A stretch of DNA of 62,337 nt from Sulfurimonas sp. GTDB lineage: Bacteria; Campylobacterota; Campylobacteria; Campylobacterales; Sulfurimonadaceae. Each line of letters opens with the position of its first letter. The first letter of the stretch is position 1. A model generated the notes under the pieces. The model saw only the letters and a program-made list of their open reading frames with translations. It did not search any database and was not told the DNA's origin. The stretch spans positions 1 through 62,337 of the forward strand of contig JAABQD010000013.1 of NCBI GenBank assembly GCA_011391635.1, read 5' to 3'. The position numbers were made by a program, and so were the translations under genes. Shown one piece after another: positions 33,805-42,562 of this stretch.

Positions 33805-35823
33805 ATGGCAAAAAAAGCTTCAAATAATGATAAAAAAGATAATAATTTTTTTAATAATAATCCATTAATAACATTCGCAATTTTTTCCGTAATTGTTATT
33901 TTTCTCTTTAAAGTTATCGTTGGTGAAGGTGCTGGAGTTGAGAGTGCCGTAGATAATGCAATGGCTACAAACACATCAAAAGTCAAACAAGTCAGCTATT
34001 CAGAGCTGAAATCTTTGATTGCATCAAAGAGTGTAGAGCGAGTAGATATAGGGCAAAGCTATATTAAAGCTACAGCATTAGATGGGAAAGTTTATACGAC
34101 TCGAATTGTAAAAGATGATCCAACTCTTGTTCAAGAACTTGATAAACAAGGAATTCAGTATCAAGGTTTCAGTGAAACAAATTGGTTCACTGAAATGTTT
34201 GGATGGCTCTTTCCATTTTTGATTATCATAGGCATTTGGATGTTTTTTGCTGGAAGAATGCAAAAAAGTATGGGAAGTGGACTTTTGGGAATGGGCAACT
34301 CCAAAAAAATGGTGAACTCAGAAAAACCAAAAACCAAGTTTGATGATGTAGCGGGTGTTGAAGAGGCAAAAGAGGAAGTTCAAGAGATTGTTGACTTTTT
34401 GAAATATCCTGCGAGATATGTAGAAATTGGTGCAAAAATTCCTAAAGGAGTTCTTCTTGTGGGAAGTCCTGGAACAGGTAAAACTCTTTTGGCAAAAGCA
34501 GTTGCGGGGGAAGCGGATGTACCATTTTTTTCTGTAAGTGGTTCTAGTTTTATAGAGATGTTCGTGGGTGTTGGGGCTGCAAGGGTTCGTGATTTGTTTG
34601 AGCAAGCAAAACGAGATGCACCAAGTATTATATTTATCGATGAGATAGATGCAATCGGAAAAAGTCGTGCTGCGGGTGGCATGATGGGTGGAAATGACGA
34701 GAGAGAACAAACTCTTAACCAGCTTCTTGCAGAGATGGATGGTTTTGGCACAGATACTCCAGTTATCATTTTAGCAGCAACAAATAGACCTGAAGTGCTT
34801 GACCAAGCACTCCTCCGTCCAGGGCGTTTTGATAGACAAGTGTTAGTAGACAAGCCTGATTTTCAGGGTCGTATCAAAATTCTTAAAGTGCATGTTAAAA
34901 ATGTAAAAATGGATGCAGATGTAGAGCTCGAAGAGGTTGCAAGATTAACGGCTGGTCTTGCTGGTGCAGATTTGGCGAATGTTGTCAATGAAGCAGCACT
35001 TCTTGCGGGTAGAAAAAGTCAAAAAACAGTAAAACAGAGAGATTTATATGAAGCAGTTGAGAGAGCAATCGCTGGACTCGCTAAAAAGTCTCGTCGTATC
35101 AATCCGAAAGAGAAAAAAATTGTTGCCTACCATGAGAGCGGACACGCTCTTTTGGCTGAGACAACAGATGGTGCTAAAAAAGTTTCTAAAGTCTCTATTG
35201 TTCCTCGCGGACTTGCTGCTCTTGGTTATACACTGAATAAACCTGAAGAAGATAAATTTATGATGCAACGCCATGAGCTTTTTGCGGAGGTTGATGTTCT
35301 ACTTGCTGGTCGTGCAGCGGAAGAAGTATTTATCGGTGAAATCTCTACGGGTGCAGGAAATGACCTTGAGAGAGCAACAGAGATTATCAAATCTATGGTT
35401 CAAGTGTATGGAATGAGTGATGTTGCTGGACTTATGGTTTTAGAGAAACAGAGACACTCTTTCTTGGGTGGAGCACAACAAGTTTCAAGAGAGTATAGTG
35501 ATAAAATGGCAGAGAATATGGATGATTACATTAAATCATCTTTAGCTGAGAGATATATATCTGTTGTTGCTCGACTCCAAGAGTATAGAGATGCTATTGA
35601 AGAGATGGTGGCACTTCTTTATAAAAAAGAGAATATTACTGGTGAAGAGGTAAGAGAAATTATTATCAACTTTGAAAAAGAGAATAATATGGAATCTAAA
35701 GTAACAAGTGTTACAAACGAGATAGAAGAAGAGCTCAAGCAAGATGCGACAATGTCTAAAAAGCCACAAGTGCATCATGATGGGCTAAATAAAGAGAATA
35801 GTGAGCATAGTGATGAGAAGTAA
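33805..35823 (+). CDS. ftsH: ATP-dependent zinc metalloprotease FtsH
   Basis: Membrane-bound AAA+ protease for quality control. 672 residues: two membrane helices (~22-42, ~130-150) around a periplasmic domain, Walker A GSPGTGKTLLAKA (~217), FIDEIDAIG, LLRPGRFDRQ (Arg finger region), and a zinc site HESGH at 443-447 (HEAGH in most homologues, the change keeps the ligands). It has no uptake-like motif over 2 kb. Overlaps the next gene. Confidence 0.97.
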   Translation: MAKKASNNDKKDNNFFNNNPLITFAIFSVIVIFLFKVIVGEGAGVESAVDNAMATNTSKVKQVSYSELKSLIASKSVERVDIGQSYIKATALDGKVYTTRIVKDDPTLVQELDKQGIQYQGFSETNWFTEMFGWLFPFLIIIGIWMFFAGRMQKSMGSGLLGMGNSKKMVNSEKPKTKFDDVAGVEEAKEEVQEIVDFLKYPARYVEIGAKIPKGVLLVGSPGTGKTLLAKAVAGEADVPFFSVSGSSFIEMFVGVGAARVRDLFEQAKRDAPSIIFIDEIDAIGKSRAAGGMMGGNDEREQTLNQLLAEMDGFGTDTPVIILAATNRPEVLDQALLRPGRFDRQVLVDKPDFQGRIKILKVHVKNVKMDADVELEEVARLTAGLAGADLANVVNEAALLAGRKSQKTVKQRDLYEAVERAIAGLAKKSRRINPKEKKIVAYHESGHALLAETTDGAKKVSKVSIVPRGLAALGYTLNKPEEDKFMMQRHELFAEVDVLLAGRAAEEVFIGEISTGAGNDLERATEIIKSMVQVYGMSDVAGLMVLEKQRHSFLGGAQQVSREYSDKMAENMDDYIKSSLAERYISVVARLQEYRDAIEEMVALLYKKENITGEEVREIIINFEKENNMESKVTSVTNEIEEELKQDATMSKKPQVHHDGLNKENSEHSDEK

Positions 35824-36466
35824 TCTTTTTCCAGTCGCAAAAGAGAGTTTTAAATATATTGGTTGTTCCCTTGGAGCTTTTGTTCTCTTTGGACTCTTAG
35901 ATTTTGATATTTTACAATTCCTCTCTTTTGTAGCGATAGGATTTTTTATTTTTGTTTATAGAAATCCAGAGCGAGTTGTTCAAAATTTTGAGCCTAGTAG
36001 TTTGGTTTCTCCTGTCGATGGCATTATAGTTTCAGTGCAAGAGATAAATGAGGCTGAGTATGCTTATAAAGTAGAGATTGAGAGTAGCTATTTAAATGTT
36101 GCTTTTCTCCGTGTTCCACTTAATGCTTCTTTGAAGAGTCTTGATATCAAACGAGGTGCAAGATTATCCAAGTTTGATGCTTTAGCAGATAAAATTAATG
36201 AGAATGTTACGCTTATTTTTGAAGATGAAAATGCAAACAAAGTGAAAATCAAACATATGCTCAAACAGAGTATTGATGGAATAACTATTGGCGTTGCTGA
36301 GGGACAGAATCTTTTACAATCTTCTCGCTATGGTCTTATGATTCATGGTATTACAACACTCTATCTTCCACAAAACTTTAGATTCAATGCAAGTGTCGGC
36401 AATGAAATTCTTGCTGCAGAGTCACTTCTTGGATATTTTTCAAGCACGAAAAAAGCTAAAAAGTAA
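35813..36466 (+). CDS. Phosphatidylserine decarboxylase-like, likely non-catalytic
   Basis: About 217 residues from ATG 35813 (an alternative GTG is at 35801). N-terminal membrane hairpin, then YRNPERVV and SPVDGIIVSV as in short PSD proteins. The self-cleavage motif, normally Gly-Ser before the VDVYLP-like strand, reads MIHGITTLYLP with Ile180 in place of Ser, so no pyruvoyl group can form there. The usual VHVNR-P histidine is also absent (YLNVAFLRVP). It matches the PSD-related gene after ftsH in Campylobacter. Role unknown; a membrane or lipid-binding function is possible. Confidence 0.75.
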   Translation: MRSNLFPVAKESFKYIGCSLGAFVLFGLLDFDILQFLSFVAIGFFIFVYRNPERVVQNFEPSSLVSPVDGIIVSVQEINEAEYAYKVEIESSYLNVAFLRVPLNASLKSLDIKRGARLSKFDALADKINENVTLIFEDENANKVKIKHMLKQSIDGITIGVAEGQNLLQSSRYGLMIHGITTLYLPQNFRFNASVGNEILAAESLLGYFSSTKKAKK

Positions 36467-36471
36467 TTTTA

Positions 36472-36533
36472 GCTTTACTCTGCAAAATAACCTTCTCAAG
36501 GTAAGCGACTTCTTGCAAAACTTGTAAGAAGTC
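36472..36533. terminator. Hairpin terminator sharing sequence with 17.4-kb element
   Basis: GACTTCTT (36507-36514) pairs with AAGAAGTC (36526-36533) around an 11-nt loop, and ACCTT/AAGGT forms a smaller hairpin just before. It separates two convergent genes and reaches the last base of the TPR gene. GCTTTACTCTGC (36472-36483) and CTTCTTGCAAAACT also occur in the element at 17370-17637, so this may be a shrunken copy. Confidence 0.6.
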
Positions 36534-38947
36534 TATTCTTCTTTTGTACTATTATTCTCTGGTTGAATCTTCTTTGTCATATCGACTTTTGTTGCATTAC
36601 TCTCTGACTCTCTTTTCTTTGGAAGTTCAAAATAAACCTTATTTAAATCTACCTCAAAGTTAAAAAACTCAGATATAAATCCATTGTCTCCTATTTTAGA
36701 GAGTTGAGCAAATGCTCCTTCATTGTTCTGGAGTTCAAGATACAAAAGTCCTAATCCATAGCGACTCTCAACGAAGTTTAAATCCTTCATTTTAGAGAGC
36801 TCTAAAAGAGCAACAGCATTCTCATGGTGATCTGCCCCTGTCGAAGCCATAGCTCCAAGAAAAAGTGTGTCTGCATCTCTTATTTTGAGTTCATCGATAA
36901 GTTGATTGTAGAGGGTAAAAGACTCTTCAAATGCTCTATCATAAAAAGATGCTAAAGCTAATGCACTAATAAGTTCATATGCATTTTCAGTAGTAGCATC
37001 TAAAACACTTTTGAGTTGTTCTCTTAAAAAGAAGAGTCTTCCAGTGATAAGATTTTGCTGGATATAGAGATATCTTACTATCTGTGGTCCATAGTATAAA
37101 TCTTGAAAAGAAAACTTTTGCATTTTGAGGTAATTTTGTACCTCTTTGCCATACTCATTATCTTTTAAATCATTAAAATGAGCATCAATATACATCATGT
37201 GAGGAAGAATATCATTGGGAAGAAGTATAGTTAATTTTTGAGAAGCTTTTTTTGCATCTTCGAGTTTGTTAAGATTGAGAGCTGTAATAACATTGATTGC
37301 CAAATACAGAGGTCTCTGTTTGTACTCATTATCTAGCCAATCAATATTTGCCAACATGTCATTTTCACTTAAATTAAGAAGTGCTTTGTATAAACTGATA
37401 TTTTCATCAGGTTCTTCTTGCATGATTGCATCTTTGATGATAGATGTCAGCTTTGCATTTTCTTGTTTGGTAAGTTGCCCTGTCATAATAGCAAAAACAC
37501 CAGAGAGATAATTTTTGGCATCTAAGTAGTAAGAGCGTAAAAAGTGGGTGTGTGCATCGTGCATATTTCCCATTTGTGCATAGGTAAGAGCAAGGTTATA
37601 GTGTAAAATAGAGTGCTTAGGTTGGATTTTTACCAATGCATCAAGTGCTTCATTTGCTTCTCGTATTCTAAAAGTGAGAGCCTTTTTGATAGCTTTTGCT
37701 ATGCCATAATTGACAGAAGAGGAGGAAGCACTCTTTTGCAGATACTCTGTTGCTGAATCAATGTTGTCAATGGAGATGTTTGCATTTCCTTTGCGTATAT
37801 AATTGATAGTTTTCTCCGCACTAAATACCTTATAAGGAGCAAAATAAAATATTTTTTGGTAGTTGAGTAGTTTAGAACTATCAACCTTATCTCTGTATAT
37901 TTGTTGTGCTTTTATAGGCTCAAAGAGTGAACTCTTCAGTAGAACTTTGATTGGATACTGCTGATAAACTTCTTGTGGGTAATCGTCCGTAGCACTTTTA
38001 ATATTTTTTGCACCTTTTTCAAGAAAACCAGATTTTATATTGACAAATCCAAGTGCGAGTTGTGCTTTGAGTGGCTCGATATCATTCAAAATTGCAACTT
38101 CAAGGTAGCGTCTTGCTAGAGCAGTATTGCCAACTTTTGCGTATAAAATACCAAGGCTAAAGGCATCTTGCTCTTTAAATTGATTTTTGATTGTCTCTAT
38201 GGCAATGGAGTCATTTTCAAAAAGAGCATCTATTTTTGTCGTTAAATGTTTTTGTATCTCTGGATACTCATTCGAAGTTGGATTTTTAAGTGTGCTGAGT
38301 GCTTCGAGATAATTGCCATTATAATAATTAATAAGAGCATAATAGTAGGAGTAGAGTGGAGAGTTGACTTCATTTGGCAGGTAGGCATGGGCTAAATCTA
38401 TATAGTATTTAAATCCATCTTTATCTCCTAAATACAAAGAACACACGGCAGCATTGATTGCACTTACACATCTTTTTTCATCATTTTGTATCGCTTTTTG
38501 GAAAGTTTTGAGTGCAACATCGTACTGTTTGTCAATGAGTTGCGCAACACCAAGATTATAGAGGGAGATAGCTTCACTAAAAGTAGCGATTCTCTCATAC
38601 AGAGTGAGAGCTTCTTCTTTGTTGCCGTTGGAGTAGAGATAGTTGGCTTTTGCTATCATATTTTCGAGCTTACTTGGCTCAATCGTCTCTTTTTTTGTGA
38701 GTGGTTTTTTTTCAGGTTCTGTTGCGGGTGGAGGCTCTTTATGGGTGAGTTTTAAAATGACAACAACAGCGACTACAATGAGGATGAGGACAGCTAAAGC
38801 AACTCCGCCAAATAAAATAATTTTCTTTTTCTTTGCCGCAGCTGCCTCTTGTGCGATTTCTTCACTGCTAAGTGCTGTACCCGATTGATCGAGTTCACCC
38901 TCTTCAATGATGATTATATCTTCATTCGCACCTTTTTCCTCTTGCAT
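36533..38947 (-). CDS. TPR-rich membrane protein, candidate flagellar PflB
   Basis: 804 residues. Acidic cytoplasmic N-terminus (DIIIIEEGELDQSG), Lys-rich stop, one membrane helix (~42-67), a Pro/Lys linker, then TPR repeats over most of the rest (for example LYNLGVAQLIDKQYDVALK, LHYNLALTYAQMGNMHDAHT) and a short acidic tail. Size and topology match PflB, which with PflA scaffolds the flagellar motor stator ring in Campylobacter. Sequence alone does not prove it, and no flagellar genes are adjacent. Its stop abuts the terminator hairpin shared with the upstream convergent gene. Confidence 0.6.
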   Translation of the reverse strand: MQEEKGANEDIIIIEEGELDQSGTALSSEEIAQEAAAAKKKKIILFGGVALAVLILIVVAVVVILKLTHKEPPPATEPEKKPLTKKETIEPSKLENMIAKANYLYSNGNKEEALTLYERIATFSEAISLYNLGVAQLIDKQYDVALKTFQKAIQNDEKRCVSAINAAVCSLYLGDKDGFKYYIDLAHAYLPNEVNSPLYSYYYALINYYNGNYLEALSTLKNPTSNEYPEIQKHLTTKIDALFENDSIAIETIKNQFKEQDAFSLGILYAKVGNTALARRYLEVAILNDIEPLKAQLALGFVNIKSGFLEKGAKNIKSATDDYPQEVYQQYPIKVLLKSSLFEPIKAQQIYRDKVDSSKLLNYQKIFYFAPYKVFSAEKTINYIRKGNANISIDNIDSATEYLQKSASSSSVNYGIAKAIKKALTFRIREANEALDALVKIQPKHSILHYNLALTYAQMGNMHDAHTHFLRSYYLDAKNYLSGVFAIMTGQLTKQENAKLTSIIKDAIMQEEPDENISLYKALLNLSENDMLANIDWLDNEYKQRPLYLAINVITALNLNKLEDAKKASQKLTILLPNDILPHMMYIDAHFNDLKDNEYGKEVQNYLKMQKFSFQDLYYGPQIVRYLYIQQNLITGRLFFLREQLKSVLDATTENAYELISALALASFYDRAFEESFTLYNQLIDELKIRDADTLFLGAMASTGADHHENAVALLELSKMKDLNFVESRYGLGLLYLELQNNEGAFAQLSKIGDNGFISEFFNFEVDLNKVYFELPKKRESESNATKVDMTKKIQPENNSTKEE

Positions 38948-39021
38948 TGCATACCTTAATTAAGTCGTTTTTCTTTATATAAGCAAGAAAAGTGCCATTA
39001 TTTACAGCATTGTGAAAATTT

Positions 39022-39031
39022 TGGCATGTGG
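39022..39031 (+). repeat. Uptake-like motif copy, intergenic
   Basis: Exact TGGCATGTGG followed by AAAC, in the 134-bp gap between the GGDEF gene end and the TPR gene start. Confidence 0.8.
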
Positions 39032-39081
39032 AAACTTATATGGGCAAATACCCTCAAAAAAAGAAAAAGAGGGCGTTGTTC

Positions 39082-41067
39082 TCAAAAGATTTTTGTTTCA
39101 TTTTCCATAAATGAAGCATCGGATACAACTCGAGCTACTCCAAAAAGTCCTATGATTTGACCTTCACTATTTTTGATAGGATATTTTCGATTATCTACCC
39201 AGCCATGGTTTCCATCATTGTCCAAAATAGGCTGCAGAGCACGAGAGACTTCGATAGCTCCACTAAAGACATCTTTTTCAAGTTTAAAATATGCATCGGC
39301 ATACTCTTTTGGAAACACTTCATAATCTGTTTTGCCAATAAGGTTCTCTTTTTGAGAGACATTTGTGATATCGACGAGTGTTTTACTTCCTGCGGTAAAG
39401 ACATGAAAACGGTCTTTAAAATAGATAAAATCATCTGTAATTCGCATCATCGCTTCAAAATTTTGAAGTATCATTTTGCCCTCTACAGATTTTGCAAGTT
39501 TGATTGGGTCTTGGATTTCAACTTTCCACATGCCAACTTCCTGCGGAGTACATTCACATTTAATGATTTTATAGTTCCCATTTGCATGAAGTACGCGTAA
39601 AGTTGTCATAAAAGGTGCTGTTTGTGTGAAATGTTCAAAAAAATCATGGTCATCTTGATGCACAATTTCTCGTAAAGTTTTCTCTTCTTTGCATAAGTTG
39701 TCACTTGTGTAGCCTAGTATATCAATGATATCAAAATCAGCAAATAAAACTTTTTCTCCTTGGATTTTTATTACTGTTATGGGTGGCGGAAGTGGACATG
39801 TTGGAGCGATGGAGGAGGAGATGTCAGTTGCAACAACACGGTTACGACCTGAGCGTTTTGCTTCGTAGAGTGCATTATCAGCGAGTTTCATAACTATATG
39901 ATTGTTTGTTGCTTCAATCCAATCTGGATGGTACACTCCACAACTGATTGTGAGGTGAAAATCATTCCCATTCATGCTAAAAAGATGGTTTTCAATAATT
40001 TGGCGTAACTCTTGGGCTTTTTCCATTGCTTTTACTTGTGAGATGCGATTGAGAATGATAACAAACTCCTCTCCACCTGCACGATAAACACTGTCATCGA
40101 GGCGGATAGTATTTGAGAGAAGAAAAGCAAGTTCTTTGAGAACATAATCGCCTACATCATGTCCATAGTTATCATTGACTTTTTTGAACCAGTCAATATC
40201 TAGCATAAGTACAGCAAAGGGAATACGATTTTTTTTGTAGTGTTCTACAAGAGTTTCAAGCTCTTTTTCAAGATTGAGGCGATTGTTGAGCCCTGTGAGT
40301 GGGTCATGGGAAGCACTGTATTTGAGTTTTTCATTTGCCACTTCAAGATGGTGTGTTCTGAGTTGAATCTCTTTTTCCAGAGAGCTTTGATGCCATAGAT
40401 TTTTTTGAAAAAGTTTCGCGATTGTTGTTGCCATGGGCTGAAAAATAAAAATCACTTCCATTAAAAGTGTAAAAAGAGTCGCCAACCATGCAACCAGCTC
40501 CAGAGTTTTTATCGCCTCGATACTTGCTTCGCCCTCTTTTTGATACTGTGTGACAATGATGTTTAAATCAGGGAGGAGTGTATCGGAAGTCATAGTAAGT
40601 TCATGTACAAGATTATCTGAAGTAGCATTGTTATCATTGATGAGAACGGTATTTGCCATTGCGATATAATCATCAACGCGTTTTTTGACATTCATTCTCC
40701 CGAAATAAAATTCATGAATCGTAGCTGAGAGTTTTACAACAATATCTTCACCTAAATGACCGCTTGAGAGTTTCTCATTTGCTTCTTGCATCTCATTGAC
40801 GACTGGAATTAAAGAGTTTTTAATTCGTTTGGCATCACTGAGTTCACCATTTCGTAAATGAATGTAGTAGTGCTGTGCGATAGATGCAACTCTTTGTGAG
40901 AGCATTCTCTGCTTTCCTGAAATATTGACAATGAGAGCGGTTGATTCAGATGTCTTGAGAGCTAAGTGAAGTGTAAAAAAAGCTGCACTCGAGAGAAGAG
41001 CTATAAGCGTTAATGCTAAAGCGTAGCGTTGTGTGAAATTGGTACTATGTGATTCTGATTGCATCAT
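39082..41067 (-). CDS. Diguanylate cyclase with PilJ-type sensor and C-terminal PAS
   Basis: 661 residues. Membrane helix ~17-35, a periplasmic type IV-pilus-type sensor (NISGKQRMLSQRVASIAQHY), a second helix ~190-210, a GGDEF domain ~250-410 with active motif RAGGEEFVIIL and DIDWFKKVNDNYGHDVGDYV, then two PAS-like segments (~425-520 and ~540-650, LIGKTDYEVFPKEYADAYF). Makes c-di-GMP in response to a periplasmic signal. Having PAS domains after GGDEF is unusual. One uptake-like motif at 39526 (VGMWK). Confidence 0.88.
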   Translation of the reverse strand: MMQSESHSTNFTQRYALALTLIALLSSAAFFTLHLALKTSESTALIVNISGKQRMLSQRVASIAQHYYIHLRNGELSDAKRIKNSLIPVVNEMQEANEKLSSGHLGEDIVVKLSATIHEFYFGRMNVKKRVDDYIAMANTVLINDNNATSDNLVHELTMTSDTLLPDLNIIVTQYQKEGEASIEAIKTLELVAWLATLFTLLMEVIFIFQPMATTIAKLFQKNLWHQSSLEKEIQLRTHHLEVANEKLKYSASHDPLTGLNNRLNLEKELETLVEHYKKNRIPFAVLMLDIDWFKKVNDNYGHDVGDYVLKELAFLLSNTIRLDDSVYRAGGEEFVIILNRISQVKAMEKAQELRQIIENHLFSMNGNDFHLTISCGVYHPDWIEATNNHIVMKLADNALYEAKRSGRNRVVATDISSSIAPTCPLPPPITVIKIQGEKVLFADFDIIDILGYTSDNLCKEEKTLREIVHQDDHDFFEHFTQTAPFMTTLRVLHANGNYKIIKCECTPQEVGMWKVEIQDPIKLAKSVEGKMILQNFEAMMRITDDFIYFKDRFHVFTAGSKTLVDITNVSQKENLIGKTDYEVFPKEYADAYFKLEKDVFSGAIEVSRALQPILDNDGNHGWVDNRKYPIKNSEGQIIGLFGVARVVSDASFMENETKIF

Positions 41068-41138
41068 AAATATTCCTTATAGCACATATAGGAATATTCT
41101 ACTCTTTTAGAGTTTAATTTTTTTTGATTCTACCCATT

Positions 41139-41148
41139 CCACATGCCA
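41139..41148 (-). repeat. Uptake-like motif copy, intergenic
   Basis: Exact CCACATGCCA in the gap between serS (stop 41182) and the GGDEF gene start (41067), minus-strand motif followed by AATGG. Confidence 0.8.
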
Positions 41149-41181
41149 AAGTTTATGGAATAGGCAAAAAAAGTGTTTGTT

Positions 41182-42429
41182 TTAGTTGAGATACGGCTCT
41201 AAAACTTTAGGAATAGTGATGTTTCCATCTTCATTTTGAAAGTTTTCCATGATAGCTACTAAAGTTCTGCCAACGGCTAAAGCTGAACCATTAAGTGTAT
41301 GAACCATTGTGTTTTGTTTCCCATCTTTATAGCGGATTTTTGCACGGCGTGCTTGAAAATCTCTTGTGTTGGAAACAGAACTTATCTCTCTGTAAGTGTT
41401 TTGCCCTGGGAGCCAAACTTCGATGTCCACAGTTCGAGCCGCACTAAAACCTAAATCGCCTGTACACAAAGTAACAAGACGATGAGGAAGTTCTAATGCA
41501 GTTAAAATATCTGAAGCACACGCAACCATTTCATCAAATACTTCATCGCTTGTCTCTGGTTTTGAGAGAGCTACGAGTTCTACTTTGTGAAACTGATGTT
41601 GGCGAATCATCCCTCTTGTATCACGACCTGCCGCACCTGCTTCTTTTCTAAAACATGGTGTATAAGCCGTCATTTTGATAGGAAGCTGTGACTCTTCTAA
41701 AATCTCATCCGCGAAAAGATTTGTAACAGGAACCTCTGCTGTTGGAATCAAGAAAAGTTCTTGCCCGTCTATCTTGTACAAGTCATCTTCAAATTTTGGA
41801 AGTTGTCCTGTACCTTTGAGTGCATCTCTGTTGACGATTGCCGGAACACTCACTTCTGCGAAACCTCGTTTAGAGTTGAAATTGAGCATAAAGTTGATTA
41901 AAGCTCTCTCAAGTTTTGCACCCATGCCAAAGGAGACACTAAAACGGCTCGTTGCGAGTTTTACACCTCGCTCAAAATCTATCCAGCCATTTTGTTCTGC
42001 AAGTTCCCAATGCTCTTTTGGAGTAAAAGAGAACTCTTTTGGAGTGAGAACTTTTTTTATCTCTACATTGTCATTCTCATCCGCACCATCTGGAACGGTA
42101 TCATCGGGCATATTGGGTATCGACATTGCAAGAGCTTCTAACTCCTCTTGTTTTTCTCTTTGTATCTCAAGAGCTGAGGTGATTTTTATTTTGTTTTCAT
42201 CTACCTTCGCTTTAAGCTCACTTACATCTTTTCCCTCTTTTTTGTAGATGCCAAACTCTTTGCTCATGGCATTTTGAGCTGCTTGAAGTGTTTCAAATTC
42301 AGTTTTTGCAACTTTTAACTCTTCATTTTTTGTTTTGAGGTTTGCAATCAATGAAGCATCCACTTTTTTGCGAGAGAGTTTCGTGCTAACGCTCTCAAAA
42401 TCTTTTTGTAATAATCTTAAATCAATCAT
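41182..42429 (-). CDS. serS: Seryl-tRNA synthetase
   Basis: Class II aminoacyl-tRNA synthetase, 415 residues. N-terminal antiparallel coiled coil (~1-100) for tRNA-Ser binding, motif 2 [20 protein letters not shown] and motif 3 [17 protein letters not shown]. Full length. Confidence 0.97.
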   Translation of the reverse strand: MIDLRLLQKDFESVSTKLSRKKVDASLIANLKTKNEELKVAKTEFETLQAAQNAMSKEFGIYKKEGKDVSELKAKVDENKIKITSALEIQREKQEELEALAMSIPNMPDDTVPDGADENDNVEIKKVLTPKEFSFTPKEHWELAEQNGWIDFERGVKLATSRFSVSFGMGAKLERALINFMLNFNSKRGFAEVSVPAIVNRDALKGTGQLPKFEDDLYKIDGQELFLIPTAEVPVTNLFADEILEESQLPIKMTAYTPCFRKEAGAAGRDTRGMIRQHQFHKVELVALSKPETSDEVFDEMVACASDILTALELPHRLVTLCTGDLGFSAARTVDIEVWLPGQNTYREISSVSNTRDFQARRAKIRYKDGKQNTMVHTLNGSALAVGRTLVAIMENFQNEDGNITIPKVLEPYLN

Positions 42430-42518
42430 AATTATCCTAGAAAATAAGGTGCGTGATTATATCGAAAATTAAAAGTGATTTTAACGCATAGTAAGATAAA
42501 ATTACAGTTTAATGCATT

Positions 42519-42528
42519 CCACATGCCA
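42519..42528 (-). repeat. Uptake-like motif copy before PAS-GGDEF-EAL gene
   Basis: Exact CCACATGCCA, 35 bp before the chosen start of the downstream gene and 90 bp upstream of serS; minus-strand motif followed by AATGC. Confidence 0.8.
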
Positions 42529-42562
42529 AGTTCAAAGAGAGTTATCCCATAAAAGGTTTAGT

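Noticed and set aside
34318..34853. Long minus-strand ORFs opposite ftsH
   Set aside because: They are antisense shadows of a strongly conserved coding sequence and contain no recognisable domain.
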